A stretch of DNA of 64,000 nt from Actinoallomurus sp963799975. GTDB lineage: Bacteria; Actinomycetota; Actinomycetes; Streptosporangiales; Streptosporangiaceae. The position numbers and the translations under genes are program-made. The notes below the pieces were generated by a model that saw nothing but the letters and a program-made list of their open reading frames with translations, ran no database searches and was not told the DNA's origin. Shown here piece by piece: positions 9,395 through 17,369 of the stretch. Position 1 is the first letter of the stretch; every line of letters begins with the position of its first letter. The DNA is taken from positions 2,976,001-3,040,000 of the forward strand of contig CAWCZF010000006.1 in NCBI GenBank assembly GCA_963799975.1, read 5' to 3'.

Positions 9395-11032
9395 GTGCTG
9401 CCCACTCTGGCCGATGTTCTGCGTCTCCCCGCCGTCCGGCGGGGCGAACCTCGCGTGATCGCGGGCGCGGACCGCCTCGACGCCCGCGTACGCTGGGTGC
9501 ACAGCGCCGAGGTCACCGACATCGCCCACCTGCTGCGCGGCGGCGAACTCGTGCTGACGACCGGCATCGCGCTGCCGGACGAGCCGGGCCGGCTGCGCCG
9601 CTACGTCGGCGAGCTGGCCGAGGTCGGCGCGAGCGGCCTGATCGTCGAGCTGGGCCGCAAGTACGCGCGCACGCTGCCCGCCGCGCTCATCTCCGCCGCC
9701 GAGGAGTACGGCCTGCCGCTGATCGCCTGGGCGCGTGAGGTGCCGTTCGTCGACGTGACCGAGGCCGTGCACGAGCAGATCATCGACACCCAGCTCGCCG
9801 AGCTGCGCGCCTCCGACCAGCTCCACGAGGTCTTCACCCAGCTCTCGGTCGACGGTGCGCCGCCGGTCGAGGTGATCCGCCAGGCGGCCCGGCTCGCGGG
9901 CTGCCCGGTGGTGCTGGAGAACCTCTCCCACCAGGTCCTGGCCGCCGACGCCGCCGGCGACGACCCGGCCGAGCTGCTGACGAGCTGGGAGACCCGCTCG
10001 CGCGCGGTGCGCACGGAGGAGCGCACCGCCTACGACGAGTCCGCCCAGTGGCTGGTCTCGGTGGTCGGCGCGCGGGGCGAGGACTGGGGCCGGCTGATCA
10101 TCGCCGGCACCGGGCCGCCGACGCCGCGCGAGGTCGTCCTGATCGAGCGCGCGGCGACCACCCTGGCGCTCGGCCGCCTGCTCGAACGCCAGGCGCAGGG
10201 CCTCGAGCGCCAGGCGCACGGCTCGGTCATCAGCGGGATCCTCGCGCACGCCTACTCCGACCCGCAGGAGGCGGCGGCGCGCGCACGCGCGCTCGGCGTG
10301 CCGCTCAACGGCCGCCGGCTGCTCGGCATCGTGGTGCTGCCCTGCCACGAGGACGGCGGGCCGCCGCCGCTCGCGGAGCTGGCCGACGCCACCGCCGCGG
10401 CCTGCCGTGACGCGAGCCTGGCCGCACTCGTCGGCACCCTGGACGAGGGGTCGCCGCAGGCCAGGGTGGGCGTGCTGGCCTCGCTGCCCGCGCGCGCCGA
10501 GGACGAGCGGATCCTCGGCGAGGTGGCGCGGCGATTGCGCGCCCATCGCGCCGTGCCGCGCTCGGCCGACGGCGACACGCGCGGGTTCGTCATGGCCGCC
10601 GGGTCGATCGTCGAGTCCATCCGCGACGTGCGCCGCTCGTTCCTGGAGGCCGAGCAGGTCGCCGAGGTCGCCTCGCGCCGGGGCGACGACCGGCCCTTCT
10701 ACCGCCTGCCCGACCTGCGGCTGCGCGGCCTGCTGCACCTCCTGCGCGACGACGCGCGCCTCCAGACGTTCGCCGAGCGCGAGCTTGGCCCGCTGCTCAC
10801 GCACGACGCGCAGCGCGGCGGCGACCTCATCGGCGTGCTCGGGCTCTACCTCGGCAGCGGGCGCAACAAGGCGCTCGCCGCCCAGCGCGCCCACCTGTCC
10901 CGCCCGGCCCTGTACGAACGCCTGCGGCGGATCGAGCGCATCCTGGACGCCGACCTGGAGGACGTGGAATCCTGCGTGTCGCTGCACGTCGCCCTGCTGG
11001 CACTGGACTCCGTACGAAGGGAGCGCTCGTGA
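9395..11032 (+). CDS. PucR-family transcriptional regulator
   Basis: 545-residue regulator with the three PucR parts. The N-terminal PucR sensor begins L-P-T-L-A-D-V-L (residues 1-125), and the middle is a CdaR/GGDEF-like domain (about 290-410). The C-terminal PucR helix-turn-helix contains L-H-L-S-R-P-A-L-Y-E-R-L-R-R-I-E. The GTG at 9395 is chosen because the protein family begins at this point; no clear Shine-Dalgarno precedes it and the mRNA may have almost no leader. PucR proteins answer to nitrogenous catabolites such as purine intermediates or GABA. The P1 peptidase gene overlaps its end by 4 bp, and the divergent aminotransferase-mmsA pair is close by, so both are probable targets. Confidence 0.88.
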   Translation: MLPTLADVLRLPAVRRGEPRVIAGADRLDARVRWVHSAEVTDIAHLLRGGELVLTTGIALPDEPGRLRRYVGELAEVGASGLIVELGRKYARTLPAALISAAEEYGLPLIAWAREVPFVDVTEAVHEQIIDTQLAELRASDQLHEVFTQLSVDGAPPVEVIRQAARLAGCPVVLENLSHQVLAADAAGDDPAELLTSWETRSRAVRTEERTAYDESAQWLVSVVGARGEDWGRLIIAGTGPPTPREVVLIERAATTLALGRLLERQAQGLERQAHGSVISGILAHAYSDPQEAAARARALGVPLNGRRLLGIVVLPCHEDGGPPPLAELADATAAACRDASLAALVGTLDEGSPQARVGVLASLPARAEDERILGEVARRLRAHRAVPRSADGDTRGFVMAAGSIVESIRDVRRSFLEAEQVAEVASRRGDDRPFYRLPDLRLRGLLHLLRDDARLQTFAERELGPLLTHDAQRGGDLIGVLGLYLGSGRNKALAAQRAHLSRPALYERLRRIERILDADLEDVESCVSLHVALLALDSVRRERS

Positions 11033-12105
11033 GCCCTCCGCGCGCCCGCGATCTCGGGATCGGCACCGGCACGCCGGGGCCGCACGACGCGATCACCGAC
11101 GTGGCCGGCGTACGCGTGGGGCACGCGACGATCGTCTCGGGCGGCGGCCCGCTCCGGGTCGGCGAGGGGCCCGTACGCACCGGCGTGACGATCCTCCGGC
11201 CGCACGACGGCGCGATGCAGGACGAGCCGCTGTACGCCGGCTTCCACTGGCTCAACGGCAACGGCGAGCTGACCGGCACCGCCTGGATCCGCGACGGCGG
11301 CATGCTGACCACGCCGATCGGGCTGACCAACACCCACAGCCTGGGCGTCGTGCGCGACGCGCTGACGGTCATCGAGCGCCCGCCCGCGGGGCACATCTCC
11401 TGGGGCCTGCCGGTCGTGGGCGAGACCTGGGACGGCGTGCTCAACGACATCGACGGGCAGCACGTGACCGCCGCGCACGTGCGCGAGGCGTACGACTCGG
11501 CCGCGGGCGGCCCGGTGACCGAGGGCAACGCCGGCGGCGGCACCGGCATGATCTGCCATGGCTTCAAGGGCGGCATCGGCACCGCCTCGCGCGTCGTGGC
11601 GGGCGGCTGGACGGTCGGCGTGCTGGTGCAGGCCAACCACGGACGGCGCGAGCGCCTCACCGTGGACGGCGTCCCCGTACGCATCGAGGACGTACCGCGG
11701 CCGACGCCGCCGGAGCTGTCCGGCGCGGGCTCGGTGATCGCGATCGTGGCCACCGACGCGCCGCTGCTGCCGCACCAGTGCCGGCGGCTGGCCGAGCGGG
11801 CGGGCCTTGGCATCGCGCGTACGGGCGGTGCCGGGGAGAACTCCAGCGGCGACGGCTTCCTGGCGTTCTCCACCGCGAACCGCGGCCGGCTCCCCTCGGA
11901 CGCGCCGGGCGCGTCGCCGCCCCCGGTCGTCCAGGTGGAGGCGCTCGCCGACGCCTACCTCGACCCGCTGTTCCACGGTGTCATCGAGGCCACCGAGGCC
12001 GCCGTGGTGAACGCCCTGCTGGCCGCGGAGACGATGACGGGCCGGGACGGCGTCACGGCGTACGCACTGGACGCCGAACGCCTCACGGGCCTGCTCAGGC
12101 GGTGA
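11029..12105 (+). CDS. P1-family (DmpA/BapA-type) aminopeptidase
   Basis: 358-residue P1 peptidase, a self-cleaving N-terminal-nucleophile hydrolase. It begins with D-A-I-T-D-V-A-G-V-R-V-G-H, the family's usual opening. It has G-L-T-N-T-H-S, E-G-N-A-G-G-G-T-G-M and, at about residues 270-281, N-S-S-G-D-G-F-L-A-F-S-T. The chain should be cut before the Ser of the S-G-D motif to make alpha and beta subunits; as I recall, characterised members have Gly at the preceding position where this one has Ser272. The family removes N-terminal residues, including beta-alanine in BapA enzymes. The 4-bp overlap with pucR means co-translation. Confidence 0.87.
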   Translation: MSPPRARDLGIGTGTPGPHDAITDVAGVRVGHATIVSGGGPLRVGEGPVRTGVTILRPHDGAMQDEPLYAGFHWLNGNGELTGTAWIRDGGMLTTPIGLTNTHSLGVVRDALTVIERPPAGHISWGLPVVGETWDGVLNDIDGQHVTAAHVREAYDSAAGGPVTEGNAGGGTGMICHGFKGGIGTASRVVAGGWTVGVLVQANHGRRERLTVDGVPVRIEDVPRPTPPELSGAGSVIAIVATDAPLLPHQCRRLAERAGLGIARTGGAGENSSGDGFLAFSTANRGRLPSDAPGASPPPVVQVEALADAYLDPLFHGVIEATEAAVVNALLAAETMTGRDGVTAYALDAERLTGLLRR

Positions 12106-13342
12106 CGAGCTCGGTCTCGGACGGGGTGACCTCGCGGGCGGGCCGCGACACGCGGCGGCTCCACGGCATCGCGAGCACCAGCAGCGGGATCACCGCCACC
12201 GAGCTGACCGCCCACCACTCGTGGTTCTTCCACCAGCCGTTGTCGTCGAACTGGGTGAGGTAGATGTAGCCGAGCCCGGCCCAGACGGCGCCGGCCGTCA
12301 TCGCCGTACGGCTCCAGCGCGTCGGGCGTGCGCACAGGAACGGCACGAACCACAGCAGGTACTGCGCGCCCATCCGCGGCGTGACCACCATGAAGGCGAG
12401 CAGGATCGCCGAGGTCTGGTCGACCCGGTCCGAACGCCACCACAGCCACATGACGAGCAGGATCGTGGAGTAGAGCAGGATCTCGCCGATCTTGGCCGCG
12501 GTCGAGGCGAGCTGCCAGTCGCCCCCGGTCATCACGGCGGTCCAGCCCCACTCGCCGACGATCGGGCGCACCTCGCCGAGGTAGCGGGCGACGTTGAGCA
12601 TGTTCGACCAGGAGGTGTCCACCACGAGCGGCAGCGTCACCAGGAAGAACACCGGAACGGCGCCCGCGGCGCACAGGCCGTAGAGGCGCTGGCGCCAGGT
12701 CGGCAGCATGGCCAGCAGCACGGGCAGCAAGATGATCGGCCAGCTCTTGGCCGACAGCGCGAACCCGAACAGCGCGCCCGCCCACGCGGCGTACGTGGCG
12801 CCGCGGCCGGTACCGTCCGGCGGCCGGGTGGCGCGCGCCACGACGTACGCGCCGACGAGGAAGACCAACGCGACCGGCTCCACCTGCGCGTGGATGACGG
12901 CGATCATCAGGGCGATGGGGTTGCAGGCGTACTGGAAGCGTGCCGCCGGGCCGTACTCGCGGCCGGCCAGCTTGCCGACGAGCCCGATGAGGACGACGTC
13001 CGCGATGATCGTGCAGAGCCGCCCGGCGATCTCCCACGGCAGCCCCATCGCGAGCCCGAGCGCGTAGAAGTAGGGGATCATCGGCAGGAAGTGCCAGGAG
13101 CCGTGCGTCGCGAGCACGGGGTCCTGGTGATGCAGGATGGCCAGCCCGGCGGGCTTGAAGCCCTCGGCGAAGTCGACCGGCTGCCACGAGTCGACCGACG
13201 CGAAGACCAGCAGGATCAGCCGGAGCCCGACGCCCACCGCGAGAGTGGTCAGCAGTGACGGCCGCCAGCCGCGCCACTGCGCGACGACGGCCATGACCAG
13301 GCCGGCTACCAGGATGAATGCTGTGAATACGGGATGGTCCAT
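12095..13342 (-). CDS. GT-C-like multi-spanning membrane protein
   Basis: 415-residue protein with roughly ten membrane helices. Features seen are D-S-W-Q-P-V-D-F in the first outside loop, a conserved C-N-P-I-A-L-M-I-A-V-I-H-A-Q motif, A-L-S-A-K-S-W-P-I-I-L-L-P and V-T-P-R-M-G-A-Q-Y-L-L-W-F-V-P. These match GT87-type polyprenol-phosphate mannosyltransferases and related actinobacterial integral membrane proteins. It probably transfers a sugar from a lipid carrier outside the membrane; donor and acceptor are unknown. Its 3' end overlaps that of the P1 peptidase gene by 11 bp on opposite strands. No partner glycosyl gene adjoins it. Confidence 0.72.
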   Translation of the reverse strand: MDHPVFTAFILVAGLVMAVVAQWRGWRPSLLTTLAVGVGLRLILLVFASVDSWQPVDFAEGFKPAGLAILHHQDPVLATHGSWHFLPMIPYFYALGLAMGLPWEIAGRLCTIIADVVLIGLVGKLAGREYGPAARFQYACNPIALMIAVIHAQVEPVALVFLVGAYVVARATRPPDGTGRGATYAAWAGALFGFALSAKSWPIILLPVLLAMLPTWRQRLYGLCAAGAVPVFFLVTLPLVVDTSWSNMLNVARYLGEVRPIVGEWGWTAVMTGGDWQLASTAAKIGEILLYSTILLVMWLWWRSDRVDQTSAILLAFMVVTPRMGAQYLLWFVPFLCARPTRWSRTAMTAGAVWAGLGYIYLTQFDDNGWWKNHEWWAVSSVAVIPLLVLAMPWSRRVSRPAREVTPSETELVTA

Positions 13343-13734
13343 CGTTAGGTAAGGCTCTCACATTCGGCCATGGCGCCTGTCCGGGCGCAGGTGATTACGG
13401 CGAACTCTCCAGCATCGGCCCGCCCCCGACGTCGTGACGCGGTCGATCGACTCCCCAGCGTATGCGCGACGCCCACGTGCGACGCACCGTACCCGCGAGT
13501 CTCCAACGCCACAGCCGTGTTCAGGATACGGGCAGTGTGGCCAAAAATGGACTTACAAGAAATCTTGCAAAATTTTACTAGATGAGTGAACCTCTCGGCA
13601 GGCAAGGTACTCGGTTCACGGCCCTCCTGGAACGGGCGTCCCCCAGACCGCCCGGCCCGGCGAGCCCCGCCGTACCAAGCCATCCCTCGGGTGCGCCATC
13701 GGGGCGCGCCCGCCACCCCGTGAGGGAGGCTCGT
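13343..13734. promoter_or_regulatory. Divergent promoter region of the membrane protein and protease genes
   Basis: 392 bp without a gene. The notable part is an AT-rich block with an 18-bp imperfect palindrome, TTACAAGA (13553-13560), AA, TCTTGCAA (13563-13570), one mismatch between arms, followed by AAATTTTACTAG. This is a likely operator or upstream promoter element of the protease. An ATG at 13582 opens the protease frame, but the 51 extra residues it adds are a Pro/Arg-rich stretch ahead of the signal peptide, so it is not taken as the start. Confidence 0.5.
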
Positions 13735-14766
13735 GTGAGGTTCACCGCACCCCGACTCGCCGGACTGATCGTCGCGGCTGCCGGGCTCGTCGGTAGCACG
13801 ATGGTCGCCACGTCCGCGCAGGCGTCCACCGGGCAGCAGGACTATTCACAGCTGGCCACCAAGATCGCCGGTCAGCTGGGGGCCCGCTCCGCCGGTGCCT
13901 ATCTGGACCACGCCACGAACAAGCTCGTCGTCACCGTCACCTCCAAGTCCGACGCCAAGGCCGTACGCGCCGCCGGCGCCGTGCCCAAGACCGTGGCGTT
14001 CAGCGGTGCCCAGCTCACGCAGGCCACGGGCACGCTCGAGCGCACCGCCAAGGTGCCCGGCACCGCGTGGGCGGTCGACCCGGCCACCGACCAGGTCGTT
14101 CTGTCGGTCGACAGCTCGGTCACCGGAGCCCGTCTCGTCCAGGTCACCTCCGCGGCACGCCAGCTCGGCAACGCCGTCCGCGTCAACTATGTCGCGGGCA
14201 CGTTCAGCATGCGGCTCAGCGGCGGCGACGCCATCTACGGCGGCCAGTACCGCTGCTCGCTCGGCTTCAACGTCCGCAGCGGCAGCACGTACTACTTCCT
14301 GACCGCCGGGCACTGCGGGAACATCGCCTCGACGTGGTACTCCAACTCGAGCCACACCTCGCAGCTGGGCAACACGCAGAGCAGTTCCTTCCCTGGCAAC
14401 GACTTCGCCATCGTGCGGTACACCACCTCGGGTACCCCGTCCGGCACGGTCGGCGGCCAGGACATCACCGGCGCGGGCAACGCCACGGTCGGCCAGACGG
14501 TCAGCCGCCGCGGCAGCACGACAGGGGTGCACACCGGCCGGGTCACCGCGCTCAACGCCACGGTGAACTACTCCGAGGGCACGGTCTACGGAATGATCCA
14601 GACCACCGTCTGCGCCGAGGGCGGCGACAGCGGCGGCCCGCTCTACGCCGGCTCCACGGCACTGGGCCTGACCTCCGGCGGCAGCGGCAACTGCAGCTCC
14701 GGTGGGACGACCTTCTTCCAGCCGGTCACCGAGGCGCTGAGCACGTACGGCGTCAGCGTCTACTGA
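13735..14766 (+). CDS. Secreted alpha-lytic/streptogrisin-type serine protease (S1E)
   Basis: 343-residue preproprotein. The signal peptide (V-R-F-T-A-P-R-L then a hydrophobic core ending A-Q-A) is followed by a propeptide of about 130 residues with alpha-lytic-type prodomain features, then the chymotrypsin-fold protease. The triad is visible as T-A-G-H-C-G (His), N-D-F-A-I-V (Asp) and G-D-S-G-G-P-L (Ser), with the paired cysteines of streptogrisins around each. The GTG at 13735 is chosen for its GGGAGG site and because it opens the signal peptide. The enzyme is an extracellular digestive protease. A hairpin follows the stop. Confidence 0.92.
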   Translation: MRFTAPRLAGLIVAAAGLVGSTMVATSAQASTGQQDYSQLATKIAGQLGARSAGAYLDHATNKLVVTVTSKSDAKAVRAAGAVPKTVAFSGAQLTQATGTLERTAKVPGTAWAVDPATDQVVLSVDSSVTGARLVQVTSAARQLGNAVRVNYVAGTFSMRLSGGDAIYGGQYRCSLGFNVRSGSTYYFLTAGHCGNIASTWYSNSSHTSQLGNTQSSSFPGNDFAIVRYTTSGTPSGTVGGQDITGAGNATVGQTVSRRGSTTGVHTGRVTALNATVNYSEGTVYGMIQTTVCAEGGDSGGPLYAGSTALGLTSGGSGNCSSGGTTFFQPVTEALSTYGVSVY

Positions 14767-14778
14767 TCCACACCTGAG

Positions 14779-14820
14779 AGACCCCGGGAGGCCGCGCCGT
14801 CCACGCGACTCCCGGGGTCT
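14779..14820. terminator. Bidirectional terminator between protease and oxidoreductase
   Basis: Perfect 12-bp inverted repeat AGACCCCGGGAG (14779-14790) / CTCCCGGGGTCT (14809-14820) with an 18-base loop, followed by TTC. It lies between two convergent genes. Confidence 0.8.
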
Positions 14821-14832
14821 TCACGTCACGTG

Positions 14833-15825
14833 TCACCCGTTCAGGCGTGCGACGTACTTGCCCGCGCCGCGGCCCTCCGCGAGCAGCTGGTGGACCCCGG
14901 GCACGTCCGCGAGCGAGCCGACCACGCCGACCGGGACCTCCAGCCGTCCGTCGCCGACGAGGCCGAGGACCCGGTGCAGGCCCGCGGCGGCGCGGTGCGG
15001 TGCCGCCGCCCACAGGCTGCCCACGCTGAACCCGCCGATCGAGACGTTCCCCCCGATCAGCCGCCTCGCCGGCGGCAGCGGCTCCTGCTCGCCGCCGCCC
15101 GCGTTGCCGAACAGGACGATCCGGCCGCCCGGCGCGGTCAGGTCCAGGTCGGCCGCCAGCATCGTGGTGCCCAGCGGGTCGAGCACGACGTCCACGCCGT
15201 CCCCGCCGGCGGCCGCGCGCACCGCCTCGGCCAGGTCCGCGTCACGCTGTATCACCGCGTCGTAGCCGCTCTCGAGCGCCGCGGCGATCTTGTCGGGCCG
15301 GCCCACGGTGCCGATGAGCCGGCCTCCGCCGAGGGCCGCCGCGATCCGGGCGACGGCGCTCCCGACCCCGCCGGCGGCCGAGTGCACCAGCACGGTCTCG
15401 CCCGGCCGGAACCGCGCGACGTCCTCCAGGAGCAGCAGCACGGTGGTGAGCATGAGCGGCGCCGCCGCGGCGACCGGCGACGACACGCCGTCCGGCACCG
15501 GCACGACGCCCGCGGCCGGCGCACGCGCCACGCCGGCCAGGCCGCCGCCCGCGGCGGTGAACGCGGCCACCCGCCGCCCCGGCTCCAGGCCCGTGACGCC
15601 GGGGCCCGCCTCGCGTACCGTGCCGGACACCTCCAGCCCCGGCGCGTACGGCCATGCCGTGACATAGCCGGCGTCCCCGCGGCGTGCCATCACGTCGACG
15701 AAGTTGATCCCGGCGTACGCCACGTCGATCGTCACCTCGCCCGGTCCCGGCCGCGGCTCCTCGATCTCCCGTACCAGGGTGCTGCCGGGTCCCTGGGAGG
15801 GCCCGGTCATCATCAGTGCATGCAC
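14833..15825 (-). CDS. Quinone oxidoreductase-like zinc-free MDR enzyme
   Basis: 330-residue medium-chain reductase of the quinone oxidoreductase branch. It has the GroES-like N terminus (R-P-G-P-G-E-V-T-I-D-V), Y-A-G-I-N-F-V-D-V in place of the zinc ligands of alcohol dehydrogenases, and the NADPH-binding loop H-S-A-A-G-G-V-G-S-A. It should reduce quinones or reactive enones with NADPH; the true substrate is unknown. It is divergent from an ArsR-type regulator, and a 20-bp palindrome lies 18 bp upstream of its start, so it is very likely under that regulator's control. Confidence 0.87.
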   Translation of the reverse strand: MHALMMTGPSQGPGSTLVREIEEPRPGPGEVTIDVAYAGINFVDVMARRGDAGYVTAWPYAPGLEVSGTVREAGPGVTGLEPGRRVAAFTAAGGGLAGVARAPAAGVVPVPDGVSSPVAAAAPLMLTTVLLLLEDVARFRPGETVLVHSAAGGVGSAVARIAAALGGGRLIGTVGRPDKIAAALESGYDAVIQRDADLAEAVRAAAGGDGVDVVLDPLGTTMLAADLDLTAPGGRIVLFGNAGGGEQEPLPPARRLIGGNVSIGGFSVGSLWAAAPHRAAAGLHRVLGLVGDGRLEVPVGVVGSLADVPGVHQLLAEGRGAGKYVARLNG

Positions 15826-15842
15826 GGCGACTCCTTATTCGA

Positions 15843-15862
15843 TGTTCGTAGTACTACGAACA
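15843..15862. promoter_or_regulatory. 20-bp perfect palindrome, presumed ArsR operator
   Basis: TGTTCGTAGTACTACGAACA is a perfect 20-bp palindrome. A related half-site, GTAGTACGATG, follows at about 15873-15883. It lies between the oxidoreductase start (15825) and the regulator start (15906). Size and symmetry fit an ArsR/SmtB dimer. Binding is inferred from position. Confidence 0.7.
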
Positions 15863-15905
15863 CAGTAGATCGGTAGTACGATGTTTGTCGAACGAAAGGG
15901 GCGCG

Positions 15906-16238
15906 ATGCCGAGATCACAGGGCCGCCGCACGACGCTCGTCCATCCCGAGCCGGCCGACTTCGACGTGTTGGACATCCTGCACGCGCTGGCCGATCCCAC
16001 CCGGATGACGATCGTGCGGACGCTGCGCGCCACGCCCGAGCGCGCCTGCGGCACCTTTCCCGTGGACGTCGCGCCCTCGACCCTCACCCACCACTTCCGC
16101 GTGTTGCGCGAGTCCGGGGTCATCCGCCAGCGCGAGGAGGGCAACCGCCGGTGGACCGCGCTTCGCGGCGAGGAGCTGGACGAGCGCTTCCCCGGCCTGC
16201 TGGACGCGGTCGTGGACGCCTACGAGCGCAGCGGCTGA
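15906..16238 (+). CDS. ArsR-family winged-helix regulator
   Basis: 110-residue regulator. Its winged helix-turn-helix runs through L-H-A-L-A-D-P-T-R-M-T-I-V-R-T-L (the ArsR opening), then S-T-L-T-H-H-F-R-V-L-R-E-S-G as recognition helix and E-E-G-N-R-R-W as wing. There is no metal-binding ELCVC motif, so it is not an arsenic or metal sensor of the classic type; a redox or small-molecule signal is possible, and the lone Cys in the T-P-E-R-A-C-G-T-F segment could matter. The ATG at 15906 with upstream GAAAGGGG is preferred over the in-frame TTG at 15885. Confidence 0.88.
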   Translation: MPRSQGRRTTLVHPEPADFDVLDILHALADPTRMTIVRTLRATPERACGTFPVDVAPSTLTHHFRVLRESGVIRQREEGNRRWTALRGEELDERFPGLLDAVVDAYERSG

Positions 16239-16283
16239 GATCCCGGTTGCCCGGCCCACGACGGGCGGGCATGATCCCAGGCC

Positions 16284-16781
16284 ATGGAACGAATCAACGT
16301 GCCGTTCGCCGGGGATGAACGCTCGATGCTCACCGCCTGGCTCGACTGGCATCGCGCCACGGTGTTCGCCAAGACCGAGGGCCTGGCCGAGGACCTCGCG
16401 CACCGGCCACTGCTGGCCTCCTCGCCCCTGATGACGATCGCCGGCCTCATCAGCCACCTCTACTGGGTCGAACGCAGCTGGATCGAGCACATGATGCTCG
16501 GCGGCCCGGACGAGCAACCCTGGACCGAGGAGGACCCGGACAAGGACTTCCGCGCCGACGGAACGCCGCTGGCCGAGTTGCTGGCGGCGTACGAGCGGCA
16601 GTGCGCGAGCAACGACGAGGCCGTACGCTCGCTCGGCCTGGACGCCGAGTCGAAGCTGAAACGCCGGGGCGAGCACGTGACCCTGCGCTGGATCCTGGTG
16701 CACCTGATCGAAGAGACCGCACGTCACAACGGCCACATCGACATCCTGCGTGAGATGCTCGACGGCGTTACGGGCGATTAG
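16284..16781 (+). CDS. DinB/DUF664-family protein
   Basis: 165-residue four-helix-bundle protein of the DinB superfamily (DUF664 branch). The three-His metal site is visible: W-H-R-A near the N terminus, I-S-H-L-Y-W-V-E-R-S-W in the middle and E-T-A-R-H-N-G-H-I-D-I at the end. In actinobacteria these are often mycothiol-dependent transferases or isomerases acting on reactive metabolites. Nothing in the sequence fixes its substrate. It starts 45 bp after arsR on the same strand, so read-through from that promoter is possible. Confidence 0.85.
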   Translation: MERINVPFAGDERSMLTAWLDWHRATVFAKTEGLAEDLAHRPLLASSPLMTIAGLISHLYWVERSWIEHMMLGGPDEQPWTEEDPDKDFRADGTPLAELLAAYERQCASNDEAVRSLGLDAESKLKRRGEHVTLRWILVHLIEETARHNGHIDILREMLDGVTGD

Positions 16782-16840
16782 CGATAAATGCTCCGCGTAA
16801 AGCGATCACATCGACGGTGATCGCAGGTTAGAGTTCCGAC

Positions 16841-17362
16841 GTGCCGTTGCCGGGTTTCCTGACCGTCCGGGGCGTCGATCCGCATCACCTCGAGAGGTAT
16901 CTGCTTCCTCATGAGGAGCAGACGGTGACGATCCGCCGGCACCCCGCCATGCTCCTGCGCTACATCCTCGAGGTCATCGGCGCGCTGGTCCTCGCCGGCG
17001 TCCTGACCGCGGTCATCTCGCAGGACACCGCGATCACCGTGGTCTGGCTCGTCTGGCTGGCGGTCGTCGGCCGGCTGGCGTTCAAGGTCTTCGAGTGGTC
17101 CGATGAGTTCTTCGCGGTGACCAAGGTCCGCGTCATGCTCGTCCACGGGCTCTTCACCCGCCGCGTCGACATGATGCCGCTCACCAAGGTCACCGACCTG
17201 ACCGTCAACCGCTCGATCATGGGCCGGATGCTGGGCTACGGCACGCTCGTACTGGAGTCCGCGGGCCAGGACCAGGCGCTGTCGACGGTGGAGTACGTCC
17301 CCGAGCCCGAGGCCGTCTACCTGGAGATCTCGGCCGCGGCCTTCGGCCACGGCGACGACTGA
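16841..17362 (+). CDS. Bacterial PH-domain membrane protein
   Basis: 173-residue protein with two membrane helices (about residues 45-75, A-L-V-L-A-G-V-L-T-A-V and V-V-W-L-V-W-L-A-V-V-G). A bPH_2 (YdbS/YdbT-like) domain follows, marked by F-F-A-V-T-K-V-R-V-M-L-V-H-G-L-F-T-R and the typical L-G-Y-G-T-L-V-L-E-S. Proteins of this kind sit in the inner membrane with unknown roles. Start is GTG at 16841. It converges with the oxidoreductase gene at 17370, with only 7 bp between stops. Confidence 0.85.
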   Translation: MPLPGFLTVRGVDPHHLERYLLPHEEQTVTIRRHPAMLLRYILEVIGALVLAGVLTAVISQDTAITVVWLVWLAVVGRLAFKVFEWSDEFFAVTKVRVMLVHGLFTRRVDMMPLTKVTDLTVNRSIMGRMLGYGTLVLESAGQDQALSTVEYVPEPEAVYLEISAAAFGHGDD

Positions 17363-17369
17363 CCCCGGC

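Noticed and set aside
13582..13734. N-terminal extension of the secreted protease from ATG 13582.
   Set aside because: It would place 51 Pro/Arg-rich residues ahead of a normal signal peptide; GTG 13735 has a good GGGAGG site.
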